64,000 nt of DNA from Taiwanofungus camphoratus (lineage: Eukaryota; Basidiomycota; Agaricomycetes; Polyporales; Taiwanofungaceae), in contig CP021232.1 in assembly GCA_003999685.1 (NCBI GenBank), positions 992,001 to 1,056,000 of the forward strand, written 5' to 3'. A model generated the notes under the pieces. It searched no databases. It was not told the DNA's origin and was given only the letters and a program-made list of their open reading frames with translations. Position numbers and translations under genes: made by a program. Numbering within the stretch: position 1 is the stretch's first letter; each line of letters starts with the position of its first letter. This document shows, piece by piece, positions 25,686 through 37,015 of the stretch.

Positions 25686-28103
25686 ATGCCGACTGTCGGG
25701 TGCAAGAAGCAGTCTGGTATATCCCTGGACTTTCAACTTGACAGTAAGGGACTTTCAAAGGGTGAGTTTCAATCTAACTCGTGATGGCTTTGATGAGAGA
25801 CGCAGATGAGCAGCAAGAGGTTTGTCGATACATTCATTCGTTACCCTAATCGCTTACTCGAATCTCGATTAGTGTAAACCGAAGCCGGACAGCTATCTCG
25901 GAACCCCCGATGATTCGAATGTTGAAACAAGATGGGACATTTCCGAGGCATGGTCTGCATGTGCGAAGGCGTTGAGGGAGCACGATGAGAGCATGGTGCA
26001 AGGGTGGAAAGAGGAAATCGACACCTTACTCGTTTTCGTGAGTGCATACTTGGTGTTTAGTCGGACTCCGACTGTGTACTTGCGAACGGTAGAGAAGAAT
26101 TCGGGGTTGGATGATATATTTTGAGGCCCTCAAATAGGCTTAGAGTTTGTTGATTTGCATCATAGATACTGACTACACCAGTATCCGCAATATCGTCTGT
26201 AGAGGCCGGATGTCCCGCTCTGATTATATGTTTCATGCGTATGACTGAGAGGAAGTCATGTTGCTCATTCATAAATTTTCTAGGCCGGTCTCTTCTCCGC
26301 CATTCTCACTGCATTCAATATCGAGTCGTATCAATCCCTACAGGAGGATCCGATGTCTTCAACGAATCACGTTCTATTGCAAATATCGTCGCAGCTGACT
26401 AGCTTTTCAGTCAGTTCTGGATTCTTGAACTCTACAGAACCACTGCTATCTCCTCCCCCACCATTTCGTCCCTCCTCTTCCGCAGTGCGGATCAACGTCC
26501 TCTGGTTCTCAGGCCTTGTGTGCAGCCTTATCTCCACGTCGCTGTGCATTTTTGTCAAGCAGTGGTTACGCGAATATACGAGCAATACATCCAGCGTCTC
26601 TCGTGAGAGCGTCCGCATGCGTCAGCACCGTTATCATGGTCTTGTCTATTGGCGTGTCCCCGAAATCATTGTTTGTCTGCCCATGCTCCTCCAGATTGCC
26701 CTCGTTCTGTTTTTCGCGGGTCTGCTGGATCTGCTGTGGTCTCTGAACACCACCGTCGCAGGAACGGTTACAGTGCTTATAGTATTGTCGATGACCTTCT
26801 CCGTCGTGACCGTTATTCTACCATCTCTGTATTCCGATTGTCCGTACAAGTCGCCGCAATCATGGATGCTGTGCGTAGTGATCCAATCACTCAAGCGGTT
26901 ACTTGTTATTATCTGCGAACAATCCTACAATCGGTTTCAACATTTGGTCATGGACCCTTTTGCAAGCAAACCACACGTTCCTTCCAGGCTCCCCCTTGTC
27001 ATGCGCGCTTGGCTATATCCGTTGTCTTTCACAAAAACATATAGCAGCTGGAAGGAGCGCGAGAAAGCGGTTGTACGTATAACAGATACACAGCTTGATG
27101 GCCTTGCTTTGGCGAGTGCGGACGCAATATTCATGGATGATGGATTTCTGAATAAAGTGATCCGCCCATGTTTGACCGATGTCGAACCGAGCGCGGCGTC
27201 CATGTGCCTCAATCGAATCCTCGTGCGCCGAGCACCACGTATAATCAGTGGGTTACCCTATTGGGATTACTCCGAGGTAGAAGATAAGGGAACGACCACG
27301 CTCATGCACCTGGCACTTGACGTACTGATGAAGCTGGATCCAGAAGAGGACGACGGAAGCTGTGGCGAGGCACAACTGCACGTTGTGGAAGTCATGCATC
27401 GTCTCATTCGTGCCATTCCTTTCAGCACTGGGAACCATAGCGTTCGTACGCTCCTCGGTCGCTTGTCTGACACTCTGGCATGCACACTTGATCGTGCACC
27501 TTACACCGTGCGGGAGAGAGCATTTCAGCTGATACTCAAGTTTTTCCCTCAGTTTCGTTCAATCGGACCAAAGGGTGCGTGTGATACATCCGGAATTGTA
27601 AAACATACCGTCAAGTCAGAGCACTCATTCATTCTTCTTGGCGCACAGGCATCATTGCGTTCATCGGTTATAGCAAGCGAATGCGTGCGGACAACATGCC
27701 CTATCGCTTTCTGCAAAGCTGTTACATGATTATCATGGCGTCCGCTGTGGGTAATCTAGCCGAAAACGACTACAATTGCATTCGTGAATCTCTGTCGAAC
27801 ATGCTTATTGATTTGGAGACGTTCTTTTTACTACCCGTCTCAAGAACGGCCGACTATATTCCGCCGATATCTATGCAAGCGATGTTCTGCTACGCTCTTT
27901 TGGCGTTGGCTCACAAGGACCTTGACATTGTGGGCTGTGACCTAGTGAACGTCCTCGACGAGATTGTCAGTAGGCAGGTCACTAGTAATGATCCTGATGA
28001 TGACTTGATGTCAGAGAGACATGTAGCATTAGCAAGGGAGTCGTTGGAGAAAATGCGGTATCTACATGTTGTGAAAGGACGTCGGTGTACTTTACCTGAA
28101 TGA
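25686..28103 (+). CDS. DUF6535-type multi-pass membrane protein
   Basis: A family abundant in Agaricomycetes and of unknown function. It starts MPTVGCKKQSGISLDFQLDS (25686). After two short introns, CKPKPDSYLGTPDDSNVETR leads to WSACAKALREHDESMVQGWK. The four hydrophobic segments of the DUF6535 region follow: around LLVFAGLFSAILTAFN, INVLWFSGLVCSLISTSLCI, CLPMLLQIALVLFFAGLLDL and TVTVLIVLSMTFSVVTVILP. FVKQWLREY between segments 2 and 3 is typical. The long C-terminal half (about 26900-28100) is soluble, with helical repeats. A late intron (about 27577-27648) joins QFRSIGPKG to IIAFIGYSKRMRADNMPY. It ends VKGRRCTLPE. Confidence 0.85.
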
Positions 28104-28590
28104 AGACCTTCAGCCTTCATATCATGCCTGGGTCTCACTCTGGTTATAGTCTGACCTTTTGTACATCAATGACACAGAATTAGGATGTGTATCCACAGTA
28201 CACATATAACGTCGATACAACTTTTGATGCTCGGAGACGAACGTAGTGGTAGAGACAGTCCAAAGGAACGACAATGAGATGAAGATGATACAATTGCTGG
28301 GGAGAGGAGATGCGATACCTAGTGAGACAGAAATTTTATTACGAAAGGCTCAGTGTACCTGAATGTCTGAGCAAGCATGAGCACGTAGAATAGGAAACTT
28401 ACGCGCCGAAGGGCGAATACATGGCCAACGTCCATCGCAACATGAATGCGACTGTGGATGAGATTATACTTGAACGAATGTATGCACGTGAAGGGAACCG
28501 TGAACGTGAACGACGCTGTGCAAGATGAGACAGTGTGCATGAAAGTCATGATAGCCCGAGTGTTGTATGTGCAGGGTCGCAATGTCAAGT
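28104..28590. other. Convergent intergenic region
   Basis: About 490 bp between two convergent genes, so likely only 3' UTRs. Nothing else was recognised. Confidence 0.45.
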
Positions 28591-31500
28591 CTATCCGGAT
28601 CCGAAGACCCGTAGTTTTTGCATGATTGAATCCATATTGCGATCTGTGCCTGTTGCAGCAGCTAGAACTTGTCCAATGGATGGCGACGAGCTGGCTTTTA
28701 AGTTTGCGCTGTAGCTAGCAGAGGCGGACACGGAAGACGACGTGGACGATGCAGAGATGCGCTTGGGTGCCCGAGAGGCCCGCCTTTCTCCCTTCTCTCG
28801 GGTTTCCATGGTCACCCTTTCCGATGATACATCTTCTACACAGTCATGAGGCCGCCTTGGCAACTCGTGGATGACAGAAAGTCCGGAAGACGCGGTGTTC
28901 ACAGCGGTGAGTGAGGGTAGAGAGGAGATCGTCGATGTACGAGTCACGTGCCCAGTGTCCGACCCAGGCAGCGATGGGATGGATGGCATCTCGAAGTCCA
29001 GTCCAAGCCCGGTGGCGGCATCCGCACCATTACAAGGACTGGTCGTCGGTGTGGTCGAAGTGGCAAATAGAAGAGGGGTGCTTGTCCGTCGAGACTGCTT
29101 GACTGAACGGACCGGAAGCTGGGTATATCCGTCCGGCAGCGTATTTGACCTCCTCAAGCGGCCTGGTCCCGAGCCGGTGACCGGGCTCACGATCGCCGGC
29201 GCAGTTGGCGGACTCGGGACAAGGGGAGCAATCAGGTCAGAAACAGACTTTTGTAGCTCGAAAAGCCCTTCCTCCGTGCTCCCAGAGTTTGAATCGATTG
29301 ACATACCCTTGCCGGTATCCAGCGTGCGCCGACCATGAGCAGTTTGCGACGACTTCGCCTCTATGCGAGTACAACCTGTCGGATGGGGACGTGAAGTAAC
29401 ATCACCGTTGACGTTATTGGCAGAATCACCACCCTGGTTGGCATTCATGACGAGCCAGCGCAAGCCAGTGATCTCGCGCTCGCGCTTGCGCGCCTCACGC
29501 TCGAGCACCTGGATATGTCGTGTCAACTCGTTCTTCTCGGCAGCATGCTGCTCAGCAGTAGCAATCAAGTAGGATGACAGTCGTGCATACTTGGCGCTCA
29601 GCGTGTTGAGCGCTTCGCGCAGCTGCTCGGCGGTGGCAACTTCACCGGCAGTGTTTTCATCTGCTCGTTCCATGATCGGAGTTCTGGGACTTGGAGGCTC
29701 TTCTTGCTGCTCCTTCTCCTCTATAGGAGAAGGAGGCATATCCGTTGACGTATCGCCCTTACTGACGGCGGACACGGAAGAGGCGAGGGATGATACAGTG
29801 TTCTTACGCGAAAGCAGGACATTTTGGTGCAGAGACTGGGATGACTTGCGGGAACTGACAGATGCGAAGGACGAGATGGTAGGCAGCGCAGAAAGTATAG
29901 GTTCGCCCTCGGCCGGGGCCTTCAACGTGACACTTGCTGGCGTTGAGGGTAGCGGGTTTGTCGGGGGACTGTTTCGCGGCCTTCTGAAGGTCGTGAGCAG
30001 CGGAGGGGGCAATTTTCCGGGACCGGGTCTAAAGGAAGATGATGATGCGGGTATTCTACTGGGTATGGCCGTGGGATGCGAAGGAGCCAGAGCACTGTCC
30101 GAGACGGACTGAGAGGGACCAATGTTGGGCTCCGGTGGGTTTACTTTCGCGGTCCTTCCCGGGGCTATGGCAAGGGATGTGGTCTTTTCTTGCTTGGGTT
30201 TCGAGAGTGTGAGGGGTATAGCGCTGGCATGCTTTTGAAGTCTGTTTTTGGACACGCGTCCAAGAGGCGTGGTGGCTTCCGTAGGTCTGGACGGGGCACT
30301 CACACTCTTCCGCGAGACAGGTTGGTCCTCGCCGGGATGTTCGGCGTGCTCTCGTGAGACGCTCTCCTTGGAAACAGGTGTACTTCCCTGCGTTCGCGCA
30401 GGATCAATGCTTGGTGGGAACGGAAAGTGCATTGGAGACTGAGGAGTCCCGAGACTCGTCGGGCTCGAAGGTGTCGACCCTGAAGAGTCGGCCGACTGCC
30501 GAAGTCCGCGTCGAAAGCCAAAGTGTCTGCGCGCAGGTGCAGAATGTGGGGCGGGCGGAGTGGGCGCAGAACGCGGAGTCGTGTAGATGTTTTTATCCTC
30601 CTCGACGTTGGGCGGGGGCGCTGAAACCGTGATGACGGGGCGTGTCCCACTCCCCGCGGTGGCCTGACTATCGTTACTTCGCCTGCTGAATTCGAAGGAC
30701 GTGGATTTTTGGGGCCGGAGTTGACGTAGGGTGGATCTAGGGATTGCAGAGGCGGGTTTTGAGGGGTCGGGCGTTTGCGTGATATGATTGGCGCGGGACT
30801 GGCTTTTCGGGGGCATGAACTGTGAAACAGAACCAAAGGAAGGTGAGGAGACATTCAGCGGGGGTAAAGAAGACGGAAGGTCGGAGAGACGAGTCGTGGA
30901 TGAGGACGGCGGTGAGGAGAGCGAGGAGGCTGATGCCCGAGCAACTGCAACATGGCTGTGATAGAAGTGTCAGCGTTCGGTTTACGAAGGTTGCAAGAAG
31001 CTGTGTCCGAGATGCAGAAATGACCAAAAGTGGGTACTGAAACTCAGGAAGGAGAGTCCTCGATCAACACGAGGCAGACTAGTACCACCAAGTTCAGTGG
31101 CACCTTCCCGGCACTTTCCATGAATAAACGCACTTTCGTACTGTTAAGCTGAATGCTTTCATCTCATCGTCCTGAACTAGTGACCAGGACTCATAGGAAT
31201 AACGGCTGCAGTCCTAAACGGGCGCCTATGCCTGCGCAACATGTATGTATCAACCCCGCATGGACAGGTAACATCCATCATAGTGAAAACTTTGTTGCAT
31301 CCTATTGTGAAGATGACTAGATGAGACGTCCAGTGAACGCCCATAAGCGGATCAAGCACTCCATGATAGATTGCAGCGACTATCATATCATACACCTTTG
31401 CATGCCTGCCGCGGCGCAGACCGAACGGAAATCAGTGCTTACCCTGTAGACAACCTGTTGTCGTCGTCTCTTGGCAGGGGCGGAACTTCTACATCTTGAT

Positions 31501-31744
31501 GGGTCTTGTCTGCAGATTTGCGTGATGCAGAAGGTGACGGCGACACTGAGCTGGACTTCCTTCTGCGTCCGAGGAACGGAATTATCCTCTTTCCCTTCGC
31601 CTGCGTCTCTGCTTCTGGGAGTTGCGGGACTGGTGGAGCGAGGTGTGTTTCTGATTGTTTAGCCTCTGTACGACTCCCACGGAGGAGGTCAGAGAGGTCA
31701 GAGGTTTTTGAACGCAGTCGGCTAGTCGAAGAACGCCCAGGCAT
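28591..31744 (-). CDS. Ser/Pro-rich protein with a central coiled coil, unrecognised
   Basis: About 890 residues in two exons as I read it. Exon 1 (31744-31443) starts MPGRSSTSRLRSKTSDLSDL and has IIPFLGRRRKSSSVS. A 487-bp intron (30956-31442, GTAAGC...CACAG) joins it in phase to HVAVARASASSLSSPP, then SLPPLNVSSPSFGSVSQF, and then the main exon MPPKSQSRANHITQTPDP. The main exon is Ser/Pro/Arg-rich and disordered. About 29650-29430 encode a coiled coil with TAEQLREALNTLSAKYARL, EKNELTRHIQVLEREARKR and EREITGLRWLVMNAN. It ends SIMQKLRVFGSG. A shorter model starting at the internal ATG (30816) is possible, but the in-phase upstream coding-like sequence argues against it. Function unknown. Confidence 0.75.
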
Positions 31745-33228
31745 GGCACAACAGGCTTGTCTCCTTCACGGTGAACGATCGTAAGAACAAGGGAAGGGAA
31801 ATGAGCGTCGTCTGGGGGAAGTATCAAGGAGCGTTGTGAAGACGCGGGTCTTCGTCTTCGTTCAACATGGACGGCGCTGGTGGGAGAGGCGCTGTGCGGC
31901 ACGAGGGTATTACTGTCGTTGCAATTTTCTAGCCTTAGAGTTTCATAGAATGGTGGGGGTTCCCGAGATTGACTTCAGCCCTAAAAAGACAATCGTCTAG
32001 CGAAAGAAGCACCAAAATCCTATTACAAAATAAATAATTCCGTCCTCCACCCTGACGATCCGGCAATCGTAACGGTATATCTCACTTGGTGCCTGGCGAC
32101 TTCTCCTTGGAAACCGCAGTTCCATGATTGTCCATTTGTTTTCGTGCGCAATGCGACTGAGAATTGGGTCGATGAGCGCTTCAAACACATACGTGCCTTT
32201 CGAGCGTAATGTAACCAATTTGCATGTTGACTGTACTAAAAACGACGAGCTCTAGCATATCCGCCTTCAACGAGCAGGCCGGGGTTTGCCTTTGTCCCCC
32301 GCAACACAACCAACACCGATCATGATCAACGCCACAAAGCTCATGGTAACGGAGCTGAGAGACGAGCATACTTAGTCGACAGATCGTAATTGCTCTTCCA
32401 CTTAGGCCTGATAAATCGGGGATTTTCTCTCTGCGTAAACTGAGCGCATCTTTGTAGCTAGGATAACTTATCGAGAACCACTGTAAATTTAACCTTATTA
32501 CGTAATGAGGCGCACATGAGTTTGGTAGCCTCGTGCTCAATCCCGCGGCGGATCATCGGTCGATCAATCGTGTTGCTGAACATGATGCAGATGGCAACAC
32601 ACCTTCAAGTAGCTCCAAATACGCGGTGACTGCGACCACAGCACCGAAGGGCTCCTATGTATGGAGGAAGCTCCGAGACTTTTCCAGTCCATCGATAGCA
32701 GAGCTGCATGCCCAACAACCCCGATGAGAAGCCTGATTCCAATGTTTGGTCGCGGTATTCGCTGGCTTGTGAAGAATTCTATACTCACGGTACCTGACCT
32801 TATATAGAGGGGACGAGTAGCGGAGACCAAAATGCACCTCGAAAACCCTTCTGCAAGCTGAGGTGGCCTCGACTCTGTTCTGTGTGGTCCCAACCGACTC
32901 GCCGAGAGAGGCATCCTGAAGGAGCTTGAATTTGTCCAACGGTACTGCGGACCGATGTGGTGTGTGATCTCCTCCGCCACTTGTAGACTCACCATTGCAT
33001 TGGAGTTTGCAATGCCAGACTACAGAACCCTTCTTGAAGAGTCCATACGCCCCCCAAGGCGCCTACCACCAACCAACTGAATTAGAGGCCAGTAAAATTT
33101 TCGACGGACGAAGGGAAGGTCACAACTTCGGCTTTCCAGAAGACACATTTATATTGACACCGATAAGTAAATGATAATGTGATAAGTTACCGTAAAACAA
33201 CCGGCATTTGACAGTTTTGTGTCAACTG
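31745..33228. other. Intergenic region, no gene seen
   Basis: About 1.5 kb between two minus-strand genes. Small open frames on both strands have no splice context or recognisable motifs. It should contain the promoter of the 28591-31744 gene and the 3' UTR of the kinase-like gene. Confidence 0.4.
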
Positions 33229-35124
33229 TCATGGTGTGCCCCACAGCCCGCATGGGTTCACCCAGCCAAAGTGACGAAAGTTACAGACGCCTTCCGAGCT
33301 TCTGACATACGTGCTCGGAGCACTTGAAGGATTTGAAGGATTTGAAGGCTTTGGAGGATTTGGAGAGGCAAAACATAATGGCATGTCCTTCATCGCAGGA
33401 CTGCTTTGATCCGCAACGTTGTCATCTAGTCTAGGACGTAGTTGACCTAAGGAGTAGACAATGCATGAGGAAGAGATCCCACAGGTCAGGTGTGAGCTTA
33501 CCCATTGAAACACATTGCATGAGAGCACCAAACACATTGACCCTGAAATGATCGGTACGTGAGTGGCAAGCACGAGACATTAGTAATGGATGCAGATACC
33601 CATTCTCGTCCACAAAGTAAGGGTGGCTTCGCAGCTGTTCCAATTGGAAACGAGAAAGTGGATTTAGGTGCAGCAACTGTACAGTGATGAGCGCTCAGGA
33701 GAAGTCAATCGATACGACCAAGCCCTTACCCCAGCCAATATATCTTCCTCTTCATCAGATAACCTTGCCGCCCATGACAAATAAGAATACCCCTCTTTTT
33801 GCGTATCCCAGTTGACGTATTTTGTTCGTTGCAGCTCATTTCTGAACAATAGCTAGTCAATTAAAGCGAAATTACGTCAAAAAAATCGAGGCTTCGTCAT
33901 AACGGATCAGAGCCTCACCTCGCCAGTGATCAGATCGAACATCAAGCATCCGAGCGACCACCAGTCGACCATCTTGCCGTACCACTGGCGTCGCACGATC
34001 TCCTGTGCCATGTACGGCTTGCTGCCAATGTATTCGCGGGAATAGACAGCTCTTGTTTCTAGAGGCGCATTCCCTGAGTCCAGATACGCCGCATTGAAGT
34101 CAGCGATGCGCACTGTATCTGTGCGTGCATCGTACAGCATGTTCTCGGGCTTGATGTCCCGGTGGATAATGCCTACCGAATGTAACGCATCGATTCCAAG
34201 TGCCTGTCATGGGTCATATTGGACAGTGCAAACGCCAAAAACAGACGACTCGTACCATCTGAGCTACCCACCGCCGTGTCCGACACGTATTACCTCGCCC
34301 ACGTATGACCGACAGCAAATCACACTGCATAAGCGGCTGTTTTGCGTTGGTCTCTGACTGCAACAAGAAGTGGAGTCACCCACCATAGCAAAGATTAGGC
34401 TCTCCTCATCCTGGAGGACAGCGTGCATCTCCATGAGGAAAGCCCGACGATTGGGAGGCTGCGCTGCTATAAGCTTGTAACACAGCAGCTCCGTAAGAAG
34501 CCCATCAAAGAACCCAGAGTCATTCCGCGTCTTCGCCTTCTGAAAGACGCGAGTACACAGTACACGCCCTGTGCCGAGGTCGCGCGAAACGAATGTCTTG
34601 CCAAACGTTCCCTTAGGAAGTACACGGAGAAACTCGAAAGGCCCAATCTGCGGTCTTTGCACTGGCTGTGGTCTTGTACTTGTCGAGGATTGTGACGGAG
34701 CAGCATAAGGAGCGAAAGGAGTTTGCCCCGAGAACGACTTAGAGGGAACGCGGGTCGACCCTATGACAGCGGACGAACTTGAGGCAATATTTGGCAGTGG
34801 CACAGGTGGTGATCGAGGTGTTCTTGGTGTTCGTGGTTGCTGTACACCAGAACTGTGTGGAGGAGAAGAGCGAGAACGAACGGTAGAGTGAGGGCGGATA
34901 GTGAAGCGATCGACGCTAGCGTCGAGCTTGATGGGACTAGGAGGAGGGCGACGAGACATCCTGGTTGTGTCTTGACCGGTTAATGGCTTCTGTTGCGACG
35001 ACCAGGAGCCTCCATTCGCGCTGAGGGGCATTAAGGGCGATCTCTGAGCGGCTTGTCCACGGTAGTCCTTCCGGGAGGTAGACGGAGGGCAATAATAAGG
35101 CATCGGGGGTGTGGGAGCAGGCAT
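33229..35124 (-). CDS. AGC-like protein kinase with degenerate ATP-site motifs
   Basis: N-terminal ~165 residues are Pro/Ser-rich and disordered (MPAPTPPMPYYCPPSTSRKD onward). The kinase domain begins IGPFEFLRVLPKGTFGKTFV: the loop reads P-K-G-T-F-G, so the first Gly is Pro. GRVLCTRVFQK has Arg where the VAIK lysine should be. LLTELLCYKL is the likely helix C. Later exons carry VAQMALGIDALHSVGIIHRD and KPENMLYD (HRD intact), then VRIADFNAAYL (DFG is DFN), GSKPYMAQEIV (APE is AQE) and MVDWWSLGCLMFDLITGE. The C-lobe ends with HLNPLSRFQLEQLRSHPYF. The last exon has PKPSNPSNPSSAPST and stops at 33229. The C-lobe fold is intact while three nucleotide-binding motifs are altered, so it is probably a pseudokinase or weak kinase. 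Confidence 0.85.
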
Positions 35125-35975
35125 TGTTCAGCTGCACACAAAGCTCAAAGAACTCAAGTGAAAGGAGGCCTGGATTCGATTAGATGGTTGTGCCACCAAG
35201 GGAAGTAGGGAATGAGAGATATGATTGACGACAGCGCAATCATCGCGCCCGCTTTTTGAAAGAGAAAAGGTGGTCAAAGCACACGAGATGGCTGTGATAG
35301 TCAAAGCAGCTTGTGTGGCTCACAACTCTGCGCGCACAACGACCCAACGGTCGGAACTGTGCAATGCGGACAACATGTGTTCTTGAACCATACGCCGGTC
35401 AAGTTCCTCTAGACTCCTACCTTTGTGCGAGGCAACATGGGATTGGCATGCTACTACGCTGTACACATGCATCTCATAGATCGTCATTTGCTGTGATCTC
35501 ATGGTATGCGATGATGAAGATGATGCCAGTGCCAAGTGGCTATTGCCAACAGTATAGAGGACATGGGCTTAAGGTTCGAATTGCGATCCCCAAAATGTGG
35601 GTCGGGTATTTGCCAAAAGAAAAGGAGAGGTCGGGAAGGATTCCCTTCAAGACAATAAAAGGTCTTGTCGTATTCACAGGGATGAATACCGAGCAAGACT
35701 AGTGCACCGACTCCCAACACGCGTTCTACGCCACCCGGAAGTCACCCGTGCCGTTCAGTCGTCCCCAGAGAGACTACCGCAGTATTTCAAAACTTGGGTG
35801 GAAGATTCGTGGACGTCTATCGACGTTTGATCAACGACTTGGATGGACCGAGCGCAGGGATCAGTGTAATTTTGAGGTTGTTTTCAGTTAGTTTGACTTA
35901 TTTAATATTATTATCTAGTATTATTGCTTACCCACAAGCGGATGGGCGCTTTGATCCAAGAACGATACTTAGACC
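35125..35975. other. Divergent intergenic region (kinase-like / bL28m)
   Basis: About 850 bp. A 129-codon open frame (35313-35702, plus) has no recognisable pattern and is probably chance. Promoters for both flanking genes should lie here. Confidence 0.4.
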
Positions 35976-36434
35976 ATGTTCCCCTCATCTCCTCTACTCA
36001 AAGAGATCATTAGTGCCCCATTCAAGCGCTCGCAGCTTGGTCTTTTTCACGGCAAGACAAAACAGTACGGGAACAATGTCCCATTCTCAAAACACAAGAC
36101 GCGACGCACATGGCTTCCAAACATTCAGTCCAAACGCCTCTTCTCCGACGCGTTGCAGGATTTTGTCAAAGTAAAAGTTTCAACACGTGCGCTCAAGACA
36201 ATAAAGAAGGTCCGTCTGCGTTCGGGTTACCTCTGTGGCTCGGTTGTGCACCGCGGTATTTATGTCTCATCGCTACCGTGGTATGTGCAGTACGGCGGCA
36301 TCGACCAATATGTCCTACGGACGAAGGCAGAGCTACTGGGATGGGAAGGTATGCGGATACGTGTCATGGTGCGGGAGAGTCAGGAGGCAAAGGCGCGGGA
36401 GCCGGAGACATCTGTCATGCAGGCGCCTTCATGA
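35976..36434 (+). CDS. Mitochondrial ribosomal protein bL28m
   Basis: Large-subunit mitoribosome protein of the L28 family. It starts MFPSSPLLKEIISAPFKRSQ, then LGLFHGKTKQYGNNVPFS, KHKTRRTWLPNIQSKRLFSD and VKVKVSTRALKTIKK, the conserved L28 core. A likely 81-nt intron (36210-36290, donor GTCCGT, acceptor GTGCAG) follows; without it the protein would have 27 extra residues inside a conserved stretch. After it comes YGGIDQYVLRTKAELLG, matching the family's GG-D-Y-L-L segment. It ends TSVMQAPS at 36434. The basic N-terminus can serve for mitochondrial import. Confidence 0.9.
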   Translation: MFPSSPLLKEIISAPFKRSQLGLFHGKTKQYGNNVPFSKHKTRRTWLPNIQSKRLFSDALQDFVKVKVSTRALKTIKKVRLRSGYLCGSVVHRGIYVSSLPWYVQYGGIDQYVLRTKAELLGWEGMRIRVMVRESQEAKAREPETSVMQAPS

Positions 36435-37015
36435 CACTCACCACGAGGTTTCCGCTTTGTGAGTCGAATCACCAACATGCCACCCTTCTGTACTCAACTG
36501 AGCACACTGTTATCCTGCCAGTTTACATATCAGTGCCACAACATGTAAAACGGAAGACACCCCCATAGTGATCACTTCGTATCCCAGCATGGTTTGCACC
36601 ATCGACTGCTTAAAGCAGAATGCCCTGCAAAGGAGGCTCGATTGGGCCGCACTGCGTAAAAGCACATCGTTGTCAAGCAAACATAAGTCTTTCATCTCGT
36701 TGAATCTTTTATAACCGTCTGGCAAGACCAACAATGTCGCCATGCTTCCTTATTTCATGAGGGATCATCCATGTCCAAGGTCGTACAATCCCGCCCTATT
36801 CTTGGTGATGATTTTGCAATCACCTCATCTTGACATTACATTGCGCGTACATTAGTATTGTAAAGTGGTATGTGTATAGTCTAGCTGATAATTTACGCTC
36901 TGGTGAGCTGACAAGCCAAGGAATGAACAAAAGATTAGGCCAAGATGAAGGTCACCTCGAGTCGTGAACAACTGTCCGCATATCTATCATACGTCGTCAA
37001 CCTCACGCAATGGTC
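36435..37015. other. Convergent intergenic region
   Basis: About 580 bp between the 3' ends of bL28m and the NT-C2 gene. No feature was recognised. Confidence 0.45.

Noticed and set aside
33300-33370. Short repeats GGATTTGAAGGATTTGAAGG
   Set aside because: These are codon repeats of the Pro-Ser-Asn stretch in the last exon of the kinase-like gene, not a separate element.
35560-35600. A GGTTCGAATT stretch that might be a tRNA T-arm
   Set aside because: No matching acceptor stem or anticodon arm could be drawn around it.
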